This document shows positions 33,606 through 44,133 of a DNA stretch of 64,000 nt, one piece after another. The stretch's first letter is position 1; every line of letters starts with the position of its first letter. This DNA is from Lepidodermella squamata (lineage: Eukaryota > Gastrotricha). A model generated the notes under the pieces. It was not told the DNA's origin. It ran no database searches and saw only the letters and a program-made list of their open reading frames with translations. The translations under genes were made by a program, and so were the position numbers. Location: contig JBLDXI010000028.1 of assembly GCA_047495785.1 (NCBI GenBank), forward strand, positions 434,001-498,000, given 5' to 3'.

Positions 33606-34618
33606 ATGACCGACGCGGGCTGGCTGTTTGCAGCGGTCGAAATTTCGACCATAATAGCCTCAGTGGCTTTGACGCTTTCAGCCTTGTAAGCAATTCATTT
33701 AAATCATCAATCTCGGTGAATTAATTTTCCAATTTCCAGACCTCTTTGCTTTGAAATGTATAAAAAGCGAGACGTAAGCAACAGCCCGTTTGTCCTATTC
33801 TTGGTCTGGTTGATATTGTAAGCGTTTTAAACTGGTGCTTGTTTCATAATCATATGATTTTCTTGTCGAATTTCAGGTCACTCAATAGCTTGACATACTC
33901 GATTTTAGTTGCCAACAATACGCTCAATTTTATCAATTTCATATCGATCGCTGTCACGCTAATCTTCATGATTGTCTACTTTATAGTGAAACCAAACGAT
34001 GTGAGTTAATATTTCTTCTCCTAAAATTTAGATCTTCGACATTTCAAACTGCAACGCGGGGTAATAGTGAACTTATCCACTTAGCAGGCTTTGAAAAGTT
34101 GGAATTTTACATGAAATACTCCGTCTCATTCGCTTTTGTTTGAACCAAATGTGGATTGAACATCTACGATATACATTTAGATTGCCTCTATGCTGACGCT
34201 TGCGATATCGATTGGCGGCCTTGCGCTTAGCCAGTTGGTCGCCTATCAGCACGCGACGAGTGTTGACGATTTCATTGAAATCATCGGCGGTGTTGGCGCC
34301 ATTGGTGGTTTCATCATGAATCTGCTGCCTATAAGCGAGGTCATTTCGAGCTTCCAACGCCGCGACTCGTCGGCTGTTGACTTGCCGCTGCTTGTCGGCG
34401 GCAGTGTCAACTTGTTTTGCTGGACGGCTTACGGCATGTTACTCAACAACTACTTTTTTGTGGTAATTTCCTTGTCAATTCAACGCTTCAGTATTTCTTA
34501 GTTTTGTATCTGATAATAGTATCCCAACATTCCTGGTGCCATTGTCAATATGCTGCGATTTTTTGTGGCCTATCGATTTCCGAGTGGAAAATCTGCTGGC
34601 AAGGACAAGCGTATCTAG
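33606..34618 (+). CDS. SWEET-family sugar transporter, copy 2
   Basis: Exons 33606-33685, 33740-33817, 33877-34000, 34181-34462, 34520-34618; 220 aa. Repeats as in copy 1: PLCFEMYKKRDVSNSPF in the first and MNLLPISEVISSFQRRDSS with LFCWTAYGMLLNNYF in the second. It starts 228 bp after copy 1, and an acceptor-like CGCAG ends about 6 bp before the ATG, so it is probably a downstream operon gene or a trans-spliced tandem duplicate. The two copies share all four intron positions but differ widely in sequence, so the duplication is old. Confidence 0.92.
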
Positions 34619-35339
34619 CAGTGATATTATTACTGCTGCTTTTTGATATAACCATTTTTTGTATTATCGACCTCTATGCTGATTTCTTCCATAAGTACCG
34701 GTGATTTTTACGACTAATAATAATAATTACAAATCGCTCTGTGCCGATTTTTCAGCATTTTTAATGAGATTCCCCGAGTTATATGTGCCATGGCTTTTTT
34801 CAAGAATAAAATAATCGTACGAAACATTGTTCTGTTCGAAATTTCTCATGAAAAATATCAACTACACAAATTGCCAGGTGGAATGAAAAACATTTTTGCA
34901 ATCCTTTAATGGTAATACGTTTCCGTCTGGTTACAGATTTTTGCTGAACATCGAACGAAGGTCTTACAAGTTGAAGACCATTTAATATCTACTTATCTCG
35001 CGAAAGCTGAATTCGATCATAGCGTTGCGAAATCAAAAAGTCCTTGAAATTCAGTTTATTGTCTATTGGACAGTAAAATTATTGCTTTCGACTGGCTGAC
35101 GTTCAGATGAAAAATAGCTTCGGTGGAATCAATCAAATGTTTTTCATTTGAATGCTTTTGGAAGACAACATTTTCAATAAATACAGTTCAAAAAACTCCA
35201 ATAATTTGCAGTAAAACGGGCTATCAACATGAGGGTTGAATGCGGGAAAAATATTTACTTTGAACCAGCAATATCCTATGCGCATTTCCTTTCTAATCTC
35301 CAATGCGCGGCTAAAATTCAGTGATTCAGTTTTTTATAC
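34619..35339. other. AT-rich spacer before the Cys-loop channel gene
   Basis: About 720 bp with no open frame of note. The region just before the ATG holds TTTTTTATACA, which could serve as a TATA-like element. Confidence 0.35.
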
Positions 35340-36497
35340 ATGATGCCGCACGGGATTTTAGTACTGCTAGCTGCATTTTTCTGCTGCTCCTGGGCATCAG
35401 ACTTCGTGTCGAAGCTCGATTCAACGGATCTTTTGATGACATGCCCGCAGTTATGGTACGAGACCTACACGCCAAATTGCTCAAGTGGAAGCGACATTGA
35501 CTGCACGCCAACAAAACTCCAAATCCAACTGCTCCTGGACCATTTCAACGGAATCGATGACGTGCAAGAAGTTTCCCACGTCTCTGGCTCCGTTCGCCTT
35601 AAATGGGAGGTCTACTGTGAAAACTTGACAAGCAGCATGACCGGGTTCCGTTACGTCAGCGAAAAGTTTTGGAGGCCGAGAATTATCCATTACAATGCTG
35701 TGTCAAATGTTGGGATGGCTGGAGATGGCTTCACAACCCGGGTTTTCATGAGAGCCGGATTCTCGCCTGGCGTCAAACATCGCGGATTTGTTATGCAAAC
35801 TATGGGAGTTTTCTCATCAAACTGCGCAATGGCTTTCGAAAATTTCCCGTTTGACGTGCAAATTTGCACGGTAGCATTTGTTGTGCAAGATATGGCATCA
35901 GCAGTCCATTTTTCAACTCAAGAAATCGTGATCTCCCCTGACTTTCTAGGCCCGGGAGATAACTGGAATCTACTGTACTACAACGCGAGCATTGATGCTG
36001 TGGATATCATTGGAAACAGGAGCAGGGTTGTTTTCAAGCTAACTTTTGCGCGAAACCCGGCGTTCTACATTGAAAATTTGATGGCTCCCTGCGCGTTTTT
36101 GACAGCCCTTCACATTCCGGCTTTCCTACTCCCGGCTGGCCATCAAGAACGGTCGAATTTCGCGATAACGATACTTCTGGCGTTAACATTTTTCCAGGGT
36201 GAAATACTCAACCAAATTCCCATCAAACCACAAAGAATTGTGATCAAATCATACACAAGAAACTGTTGTGTGCTGTCGTGGGCATGTACGATTTATTTTC
36301 TGGTTAGCTGTTTCACGGCTGAACAGTTTCGTGTCTGGAATTCAAGCCGGGTTCATAAACAATTGGCTCTATCGAACGGTAGAGCTCTCGATGTGATTTT
36401 TGCTTCGCTGGCAAGCATTTCTATAATTGCGGTGCAGTTCGAAGCTTTCCTGCGATTATCTTGCTACGAAGATTACGTTTATAAGTGTTCGAACTAA
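35340..36497 (+). CDS. Cys-loop ligand-gated ion channel subunit, intronless
   Basis: One open frame, 385 aa. Signal peptide (about 1-19, MMPHGILVLLAAFFCCSWA), an extracellular ligand-binding domain with several N-glycosylation sites, and a Cys-loop Cys162-Cys176 with exactly 13 residues between (CAMAFENFPFDVQIC). Four membrane segments follow: NLMAPCAFLTALHIPAFLL, NFAITILLALTFFQGEIL, CCVLSWACTIYFLVSCF and VIFASLASISIIAVQFEAFL. The M3-M4 loop is only about 25 residues and there is no PAR motif before M2, so anion selectivity is not indicated. Closest in style to divergent nicotinic-like subunits of ecdysozoans; ligand unknown. Absence of introns in an intron-rich neighbourhood suggests retroposition or intron loss. 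Confidence 0.85.
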   Translation: MMPHGILVLLAAFFCCSWASDFVSKLDSTDLLMTCPQLWYETYTPNCSSGSDIDCTPTKLQIQLLLDHFNGIDDVQEVSHVSGSVRLKWEVYCENLTSSMTGFRYVSEKFWRPRIIHYNAVSNVGMAGDGFTTRVFMRAGFSPGVKHRGFVMQTMGVFSSNCAMAFENFPFDVQICTVAFVVQDMASAVHFSTQEIVISPDFLGPGDNWNLLYYNASIDAVDIIGNRSRVVFKLTFARNPAFYIENLMAPCAFLTALHIPAFLLPAGHQERSNFAITILLALTFFQGEILNQIPIKPQRIVIKSYTRNCCVLSWACTIYFLVSCFTAEQFRVWNSSRVHKQLALSNGRALDVIFASLASISIIAVQFEAFLRLSCYEDYVYKCSN

Positions 36498-36543
36498 GCG
36501 TGATAGATAACGCCTATAAAACTCTGCTTCTAACTCAGCTTCT

Positions 36544-36549
36544 AATAAA
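36544..36549 (+). terminator. Poly(A) signal after the Cys-loop channel gene
   Basis: AATAAA 47 bp past the stop at 36497. Confidence 0.5.
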
Positions 36550-37078
36550 CCAGGGAGTGAATCCGATTTTGTGGTACTTTTTGTATATTCATAGTTGCGA
36601 CCCGGGCAACTCAGTCATAGCCGGCAATTTTCTGTCGCAAATATTTGCTATAGGTATTGAATGATGAAGCTATCAATAATCCCATACCATAATAAGAGGC
36701 AATTCCGAACCAGCAGTCGTCATTAAACACATGGGCAAATGATGGCTTTAAAGTCGAAATTTCGAGCACCCTGCACCCTGCAGACCAGGCCCAGTCAACC
36801 CTGGCTAATTCAGCAGTCAATTTAAATGCCACTGTGCACTCTGTTACACATTGTTACACTCAGTTGTATGAATTAAAATTCCACAGAGCTCCAGCATCGT
36901 AAAGCTACTTGTTTCCCGAAGAAAAGCATTGATTGCTGGATTGCACAAAATGCTTCAAAATACAAGCCGTTCGAGTTTATTTCGAAATACAAGCGAAGCA
37001 ATGAACATCTCAATAATCACATCTCCCTCAGCTCGACTCGCAGCTCTGCATCTTGAAGCCTGGACGATTTGTTGTTAT

Positions 37079-37403
37079 TCAAACCCGAAAAGTGAGACGA
37101 GCTTGGCCAGTTGGTTTGCTGGGATGCTTAGCTTTCCATGCCTTCAGTTCAGCCTCGCTCAATTTCTTCTGGTTCTTTGGCTTCTGGTTATGCGACGATG
37201 CAGCCCCTGGGCGCTGATGTGCCCCCTGTCCGCCTTGTCCGCCATGTCGCCTATTCTGCCCATCAGCCGCCACACCACGGCTTTCCTCTGACAGGATCTC
37301 ACTAGCAACGATACCAACCTTTTATAACGAAGAAATTCAAATTACAGGGCGTCAAAATGAGGAATTATCTCACCAATAGAGCCAAGACAATGTAGCGCAT
37401 CAT
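37079..37403 (-). CDS. Small secreted basic peptide, copy D
   Basis: Exons 37374-37403 and 37079-37318, 55-nt intron after codon 10; 89 aa, the longest copy. Signal MMRYIVLALL plus VGIVAS; the Cys of the other copies is Ser here, leaving no Cys in the protein. After EILSEESRG comes a Gly/Gln/His/Arg-rich stretch (RRHGGQGGQGAHQRPG), the shared NQKPKN, a helical insert KKLSEAELKAWKAKHPSKP, and the end QARLTFRV. It lies between the Cys-loop channel and SCAMP, about 26 kb from the other copies. Function unknown. Confidence 0.7.
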
Positions 37404-37492
37404 TTTCTACCGAGAGCCGAGAGCGAAGAAAAAATTGTAAATTTGTTGAGAAGATAATTGAAATGTGACTGGCTGCTTGCTGCTAGCTCGGC

Positions 37493-37576
37493 TTTTTTAT
37501 ACCCTGGCAAACCATGTGATCTTCGTCGAGATCACAAGGTCGTTTTCAAGCACCTGCCATCAATTCAAATAAACAG
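37493..37576 (-). promoter_or_regulatory. Promoter of peptide copy D: TATA box and altered conserved block
   Basis: On the - strand TATAAAAAA at 37493-37501; block at 37546-37576 keeps TGTTTATTT and the E-box CAGGTG but has TTGAAT where copies A-C have the GATA-like TTATCT. Copy D may therefore be expressed differently. Confidence 0.55.
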
Positions 37577-37980
37577 ACAACAGGTGTTTTTCCTTTCGAC
37601 AAGCCCCTGCAGGGGCAGTAAGTTTGTGCTAAATGGTAGAGACAATAGCGATGCAGCAAAATGAACCGAGAGATGGATATTTATCTCAAATTTATCTCAA
37701 ATTTGAAAGCCGACAACGCTGCATAGATGCACGCTAGTATATATGTATACAGCGCTAGCATTTTGTAATATAGCAGAAGCAGATTGGTATCAAGCATGAA
37801 GGAGACTAAAAAATCGAACCTTAAACTGGTGTATTTAATCTCGGTCACTATCAGCCAAAAGTGAATTTATAATTTACTTGCGTTTTCAGGGTAATTTTCT
37901 AAGCGGATGATATTCGATTATGCACAACAAATTTCTTCCCCTTTATTAACCACTTGTCATTGCGAAGATCCATCTGATCC

Positions 37981-38003
37981 TAGCAACGCAACTCGCGTTG
38001 CTA
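37981..38003. repeat. Perfect 9-bp inverted repeat TAGCAACGC
   Basis: TAGCAACGC at 37981-37989 and its reverse complement at 37995-38003 with a 5-bp loop. GTTGCTAA also occurs near 4079. The arms contain RFX-type half-sites, but in the everted orientation. Confidence 0.45.
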
Positions 38004-39722
38004 ATCAGGTACATGACAGGTACACGGGAGTGAAGTTTATTCCCTGTCGTCTCTTTCTCCTCCTGTATAAAGTTTTGTTGTTTTACCTTTTTCTCAAGAC
38101 GAACGGAATAAAGATGATGTTATGTTATGTTTATACGGCAATATCATACGGCGATGTTGTATTTTTGTTTTTTTTCTGTCATGTACTGCAGCCCATACTA
38201 AGAATCATTCGTGATGTAAATGGCATCCGTGAAATTTTTTAATTAACAGCTATTTCCTTTGTTCTGCTCGCTATCTTTAAGCCAGTCGCCCCCAAGCAGG
38301 TGTCAAAACATTCCGCGAGTTGAAGCAATGGCATCTCCAGCGCCGCTACTGATGGTCTATTTGCGTTGCTTCACGTTTGGCTGCGAAATTCTTGCTGCGT
38401 AAAATGATGATAACATAAAATGTTCATATTATGGTGGCAATTTTCTCGGTTGCTATCAAAGAGCCCTAAAATGTCCACACTTAATTACCGCCCTTGATGT
38501 CCGAATGATATCCGAAAAATATTGAAACTTAACGAGATGTCACAAAATAAGAAATCATCGAAGCGAATACAACTGGAGCTGCTGCGGCCCAACCATCAGC
38601 CGAGCCGTTGCTCTTTCAGCCGTTACCACAACTTCCGCCGCCTGGCAGGCGCAGCAGCTCCAACCCTACAGCCTCAGCAGTTCTAAGCTCAGCCACTTTG
38701 TCCTGATTGTATGGCACAGCATTAAGCAATTCGACCGCGATTACTGCAGGAGAATGTACCCCAGCTGATGAGGCCGCAGAGCGTTTATGGCTACCGCCAG
38801 TCCATCCAAGGGCACATCATCCAGGCCCAGCCTCGAGTTTCCACCTGAAGTTACCTTAACAGCTTCAACGTTCAGCCAGCAAGAAAGCTCGAGAAGCCAC
38901 TTCAATACCACAAAATGTGTTGCTTCTGATTTCCATTGATGTCGGGGCTTGAAAAGAGGCTTCTTCACGTGCTACGAACGCGATCTTAGCTAGTAATGAA
39001 TGCTGATGGTGCCTAAGCCCAGACCTCTCGTGAATATCAAGGACTCCCCCATACCCCAACTCCCCAAAGAAAGGATGACGAAATCAAACTCGATTTGTTA
39101 GCGACCTAACTTTATGGTTCCACTGGCACGACTCGCACGAGATCGCAGCTTTCCAAATGCCGAAGAAGTGTCTTGCAAGACGAGTTTGTACAGCATTCTT
39201 CGAAAAGCTCTGAAGAATCCAACGCCAGAGATGGGATTTTTTGATATTCTGACGGAGGAATCGCCCCAAGCCGGGAGAGACTGGTTAGTACCAGGTGACT
39301 TGTAACAGCAAGGCGCTTCTGTGGCATCACGAAACCTTGGCCAATGCAAATTTTTCAATCGATTGTTGGTCTGTAAAACAGTTTTTCAAGCCAAAATAGC
39401 GTCTCAAATAAAATCTAACACTGGAGCTGCCTGGAAAATAAGAATTTCAGGCTGAATTTTGATCTGCTAGCATGACTTGTTGAATCCAGACAGTTAGCGA
39501 AAAATTAGCCGTTTTTGCCGAAAAAATTACCAGTTTCATTTGTTGAGTTCTTTCTTGATGCGCAATTTCGGCGTCACTAACTACCGACCACATGCCACAT
39601 GGCTGAATATATTTCGGAAATATAATCGGTTCTCAGATTCGTTGCATACCAGCCGCCAATAGCCGTGGAAAACGATGAGCCAAAGGAGGCAGACGCCGTG
39701 AAAAATAATAGCATCTACTTTA

Positions 39723-39746
39723 TTTTTACGACCGAGGTCGTAAAAA
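39723..39746. repeat. Near-perfect palindrome TTTTTACGACC
   Basis: Arms of 11 bp (39723-39733 and 39736-39746) around a 2-bp centre. Possible hairpin or dimeric protein site. Confidence 0.45.
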
Positions 39747-40054
39747 CGTTATCTGTGTTTACCAAATTTCAAATTTCTATCCTGTAAACTAAGTCGTTTT
39801 TTAAACGGGTTAACCGCACTCTCTATTAAAGCTATCTTCATCCAGTCATAATTACATTCGAGGGCTCGACTTTCGTTTATTTTCGATGGGACAACTTGAC
39901 CAAGATAAGAGACGGTGCGGAACAGATCATGTTTGCTGAAAGAGTACAGATCATGAGTCAGAACTAACCGTGTGACAACAGCCTAAATTTGGGTTTCAGC
40001 AAGAAATGTTAGGATCCGACACTATTCGAGACACTATGTGTTTATTATTATTTG

Positions 40055-40188
40055 TTTATTCTTCGGTGAAATAGAAGAAAAAGATGGGAGACGTTTCCGG
40101 TAGGTATAATTTTAAACAATAAAATATAACTTTTATGCAAAATTCGCAAAATGAGAAAACGATTGCGCAACTTATGGGACACCCTGTA
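40055..40188. mobile_element. Partial GTGTCCC-type MITE
   Basis: Ends GCGCAACTTATGGGACACC; the interior TCTCGGTAGGTTTAAT-like part is degraded. Left end missing. Same family as the copies at 13752, 14823, 53080 and 58822. Confidence 0.45.
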
Positions 40189-41453
40189 GGAAAAATGCTG
40201 TCCACTCGAGAGTACCAGGTAGCCACAACCCGCAAAAAGCCGGGAACCACAATCGCCTAAAAACCATTCTGCGGCATAGTCAGCCACTTTGCAACAAGAG
40301 AAATTGTATAAGTACAACATGTTCGGTTATTCCTGGAATGGAAGGGCATGTAAAAGGGGCGCTCAGACTCGTGGTTCGTTTTACTCTGTTTTACCCTGTG
40401 TCCCGGTGTCCTCGAGCCAGAAATGTTTGCCACAGCCGAATTTGGGCAAGCCAGAGTAACCTAGTCAGAGGGCTATCGTTTCTCCTAATGAACCTTCTTT
40501 TCGGTAGCGGAATTACGGTTAGCTGGCCTGGCCGAGGTGCAAATATATTCAGACCATTTCGAATTTCCGCATCAAAAATTGCCATTTCGACGAAGCCATT
40601 TGGTTTATTCGTATATTATTAATAATAATATAAATTTACTTGCGCCGCAGACACAACTAATGACGAAGATGATGCCGGTTTATATACACAATATACACAT
40701 TCGCGATAATATTTATAAATAATAATTACTATGATTTGCCCATCATCATCCGCCATCACGTAATAGCCAGTAGAGTACTATGATAACGGTAACGTATTCA
40801 ATAGTTTTACATAGGCGACATTGATCATACTATACCGAGTGAATTTTACGCGCCCATAAACTGACCATCAATTCAGGTTTCACAAGGTATCATAATATTA
40901 TAATTCATCGTTTTTCAAGCATCACAAAAAATGACAAGGAAAAAAGAAGAAATTTTGTTTACTATCAAGTAACCACAAGTTTTACTCATTGTTATTATTC
41001 GCAAGAACAATCAACCAGAGATGAAAACAGCGAATGCGTAAAAAATCACACCATTGTTAGCTTTTTCAAAGTTAGAGTCAAGCGAGACAGAAAAAAGAAT
41101 CAGTATTCAAGGCCGAAAATTGGACAAAAAATGCACGATATATCCCGAGTAGAACTGATCAACAATTATAGTCACAAAATCTGAGATTTTTTCACGTTTA
41201 TAATTTTTTAACCGAAAAAGACGATCATCATAGTTTTTTTTCATCACGTGGAATGACAATTTTTGGTGCTATTGTTAACCTAACAATATTGATCTTACAA
41301 GCGGAAGAAAAATGGATGTGTTTTTTTCATTTACGATAAAATCTTGACTTGAACATGCACGAAAAACGCTGTCAATGTGAATTGCTTGATTAGAAAAATT
41401 TCCCATTTATTTCAAAAATTATTGATTATTATTTTTTCGATTTTTTGGTCTCT

Positions 41454-43922
41454 TCAAAATCGATTTCCGCCGCTGCCCTGAGCCGCGCCATTGAATGCGT
41501 TTTGCGCGGCTGCTTGCGCCGCCGAAGCCGCGGCCTGTTGCACGCCCTTGTTCGACATGACGCCGCTGGCGAATTCGGCCTGCGCCCGGCTCAGACTGGC
41601 GCCGCTCGCTCGGTAGATGGCGTGGACGCGCAGCAGGATCATGGCGTCGGCGCATGCCATCAGGCCGTGCAGCACGCCGCTGATGATGGCGACCACGCCG
41701 ACGGCTGTTAGACTCGCGCTCTTGTTGACAAGTGTCACGCCGTTGAGGAAGCCACTAATGAAGAAATAATATCAAGTAAAAAATCGAGAAAATTCAAACA
41801 AAAAATCAAAGAATTTCAGAAAATTGAATTTTTGAGCGGTAAAAAATTTGATCACAAATTTAGAAATTAATCGAGAAAAATTACTCAAAAATACTCGGAA
41901 ATTTGGACTTTTTGAAAAAAATCTCAAAATCTTTGAATTATTGTGATACCCTTTCAAGGCTTACCATACCCTCCAAACTGGGCTGCTTTGAAAAATGTTG
42001 GAAAAATCAAAATGAGTCCCATGCCCGCATTTTCCAGCCGAATTTTAAAATTTGCCGTAACTCCAAAAATAATGAATTTCCGCTAAATATTCTCAAATTT
42101 CGATAATTTAGTAGCTATACTTACGGGACATAGCCGGGAATGCCGACAGCGTGCAGAACGTGTATGACGAATTGAACGGCGAAGACGATGAAAAATACGA
42201 AGAAGTTGAACGAGGAGTCGTCGCGGAAGGCCTTGTAGACGGGGCGGAACCAGCAGACGTAGCTGAGCGGTACGCAGATCGCCAAGTTGACTAGACATAT
42301 GCCGAAGCTAGCACCGCCGTCCGTGGCGCCGAGCGAGAGAAACGCAAGCGCCAGCGCCATGTCCCACACCAGCATACCGCAGAGGACTGATGGCAAGCAT
42401 ACAGAACACATGTTAATTCATGAAACCCAAAAAATTGCAGCGAAATTCGATGAATTTTGAAATTTGTCGAATTTCGTGAATAAGCAAAAAAAATCATTTT
42501 TTCAAAATTTAGTCATTAAAAAGTCATTAAAAATAATTCTGTTGTTTTCAATTTCTTTCTTAAACAAATATGAATATTGCTTTTAGATTCAAATTCTATT
42601 GTTGTTCAAATCATTGAAAAGGATATAAATAATTAAACACAATGAATTTCTACAAACATTAATACTGATAGCAATGCAAAAAATCGAATATGGCAACTGA
42701 AAGAGGAAAGAAGGGAAAACTCACACATCCAGAAGTAAAAAATGAGCTTGATGAGTCGCTGAAATTCAACCGGGATTTCTACGTTAATGTCTTGATAAAA
42801 GCACGGCTTGATTTTACAACACGCGGGCAACGGCGGGAAGTTGTTCGTTTTTACTGGAAACCAACATGAAACGTAAAAGAAAACAAGACAAAACATAAAA
42901 AAGTGAACAACAACAACAACAAAGGTGAAAATATACGTCGAAAATAGGTGGAACACTTATAGAACTAAAACAACCACAATATTTAACCCATTTGAAGCTA
43001 TTTTGTTGTTTTTTACTTACAAATAAAGTAGTGATAGATGCGCTTAACCAGCCCCTGCATTTCGACGGGAATTTCAGCGTCGATGTCCATATAAACGCAT
43101 GGTTTAATGGGACAAAACGCTGGCAGAGGCGGCCAGTTAGGAATTCGCAGAACTGTACCAAAATTTTAGAAAAATCGAGCAAATTACAAATTATTTCTCT
43201 AAAATTGACGTTAATGTTTTCATTTCTTCTTGAACAGTATAACCAGATTTTTTTCCTAAATTCCACCGATTTCTGGGGTTAAATTTCCGTCCAAGACCCC
43301 AAATATTTCAAACTCTGAAATTATTTTCCCAGTTTCTATAATCGATCCAAAAAATAATTTGAAAGTCTTGATCTACAGCATAATTTTTTATATTAATTAT
43401 TCCCACCTTCCCGAAATTCCATATTGAAAAAATCCGCTTTAAATTCTAGCTAGTTTTCCTAACGGCTAATCTCTCCTAAATTATGCGCAACCTGCTTCCC
43501 GGGAAAATAAGGACGATCGTGTAATGAAAATGACGAGCCGACGTACCTCCCATTTGCATGTTCTTCAATTCTTGTTCTTTACGCATCAACTCAGCCGCTT
43601 TCCGCTCGAGTTCTTCCTGGCGCCGTTGCAACTCCTGCGTGTCGATATTCGTCGCCTGGGCGCCGCCGTTTTTCACCGGCTGATTCGATGGCACAACAAC
43701 AGGCGCTTGCTGCACGAAGGTCGGCGCAACAGCCGCTTGAGCTGGCACGGGCTTCGACGCGCCTTCAAACGGGTTGTAATCGTCGAGAACGGCCTGCGAA
43801 GTGGCGGCGGCTGGGGCGGTGACGGGCTGCGTAACAGGCGCGAAGGGCTGAGCAGCAGCTCGAACCGACTGGTCGGAAAAATACCGATCAGCCTCCGGAT
43901 TCGCAAACGGATTGTCAGACAT
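41454..43922 (-). CDS. SCAMP: Secretory carrier-associated membrane protein with two alternative second exons
   Basis: Exons 43547-43922, then 43021-43152 (2a) or 42725-42853 (2b), then 42125-42386 and 41454-41754. The protein is 356 aa with 2a or 355 with 2b. Order: N-terminal NPF repeats (DNPFANP, DYNPFEG) that bind EH domains, a coiled coil ([21 protein letters not shown]), the conserved PPLPA...CxIKPC segment, four membrane helices with the [11 protein letters not shown] loop, and a tail [16 protein letters not shown]. SCAMPs act in endocytosis and post-Golgi recycling. Exons 2a and 2b encode alternative versions of the same segment ([20 protein letters not shown] versus [20 protein letters not shown]), and both fit the same flanking phases. 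2b is closer to vertebrate SCAMPs. Confidence 0.93.
42725..42853 (-). CDS. SCAMP: SCAMP alternative exon 2b
   Basis: 129 nt, acceptor CCAG|TA and donor T|GTGAGT, entering and leaving in phase 1, exactly as exon 2a (43021-43152, 132 nt). The encoded 43 residues are about 55-60% identical to those of 2a and cover the membrane-entry CxIKPC segment. Either exon alone keeps the frame; both together also would, but would duplicate the segment. Confidence 0.8.
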
Positions 43923-44133
43923 TCGAAATTATTATCGGCAAGAATAAAATTGCCTAAAAGAATAAGAATTTCCGAATTTAGTTTCATTATTCTCTCTTTC
44001 CTCGAGTTATCATCCCAGATTTACAAAAAGCAATTCAAAGACAAGATATGGAAAACAGACGACAGAATTAATAATAAAATGGAAAGCGAATATCAATTAT
44101 ATTACACAAAATTTGTTAATTTTTTCCGTATTT

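Larger units (their letters stand above)
37577..41453. other. Gene-poor spacer, 3.9 kb
   Basis: No supported gene. The + frame 37907-38242 (111 codons, hydrophobic) lacks any family signature. 38550-39360 has higher GC and Gln/Pro-rich fragments broken by stops in every frame (for example RPQSVYGYRQSIQGHI), possibly an old pseudogene. A MITE remnant lies at about 40055-40188 and palindromes at 37981-38003 and 39723-39746. 40620-41450 is AT-rich. Confidence 0.4.

Noticed and set aside
36611-36832. 73-codon - frame ending YLRQKIAGYD between the channel and peptide copy D
   Set aside because: No signature and no upstream signals like those of the real genes; it abuts the channel 3' end.
37907-38242. 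111-codon hydrophobic + frame
   Set aside because: AT-rich hydrophobic translation of T-runs, no family pattern, no splice context.
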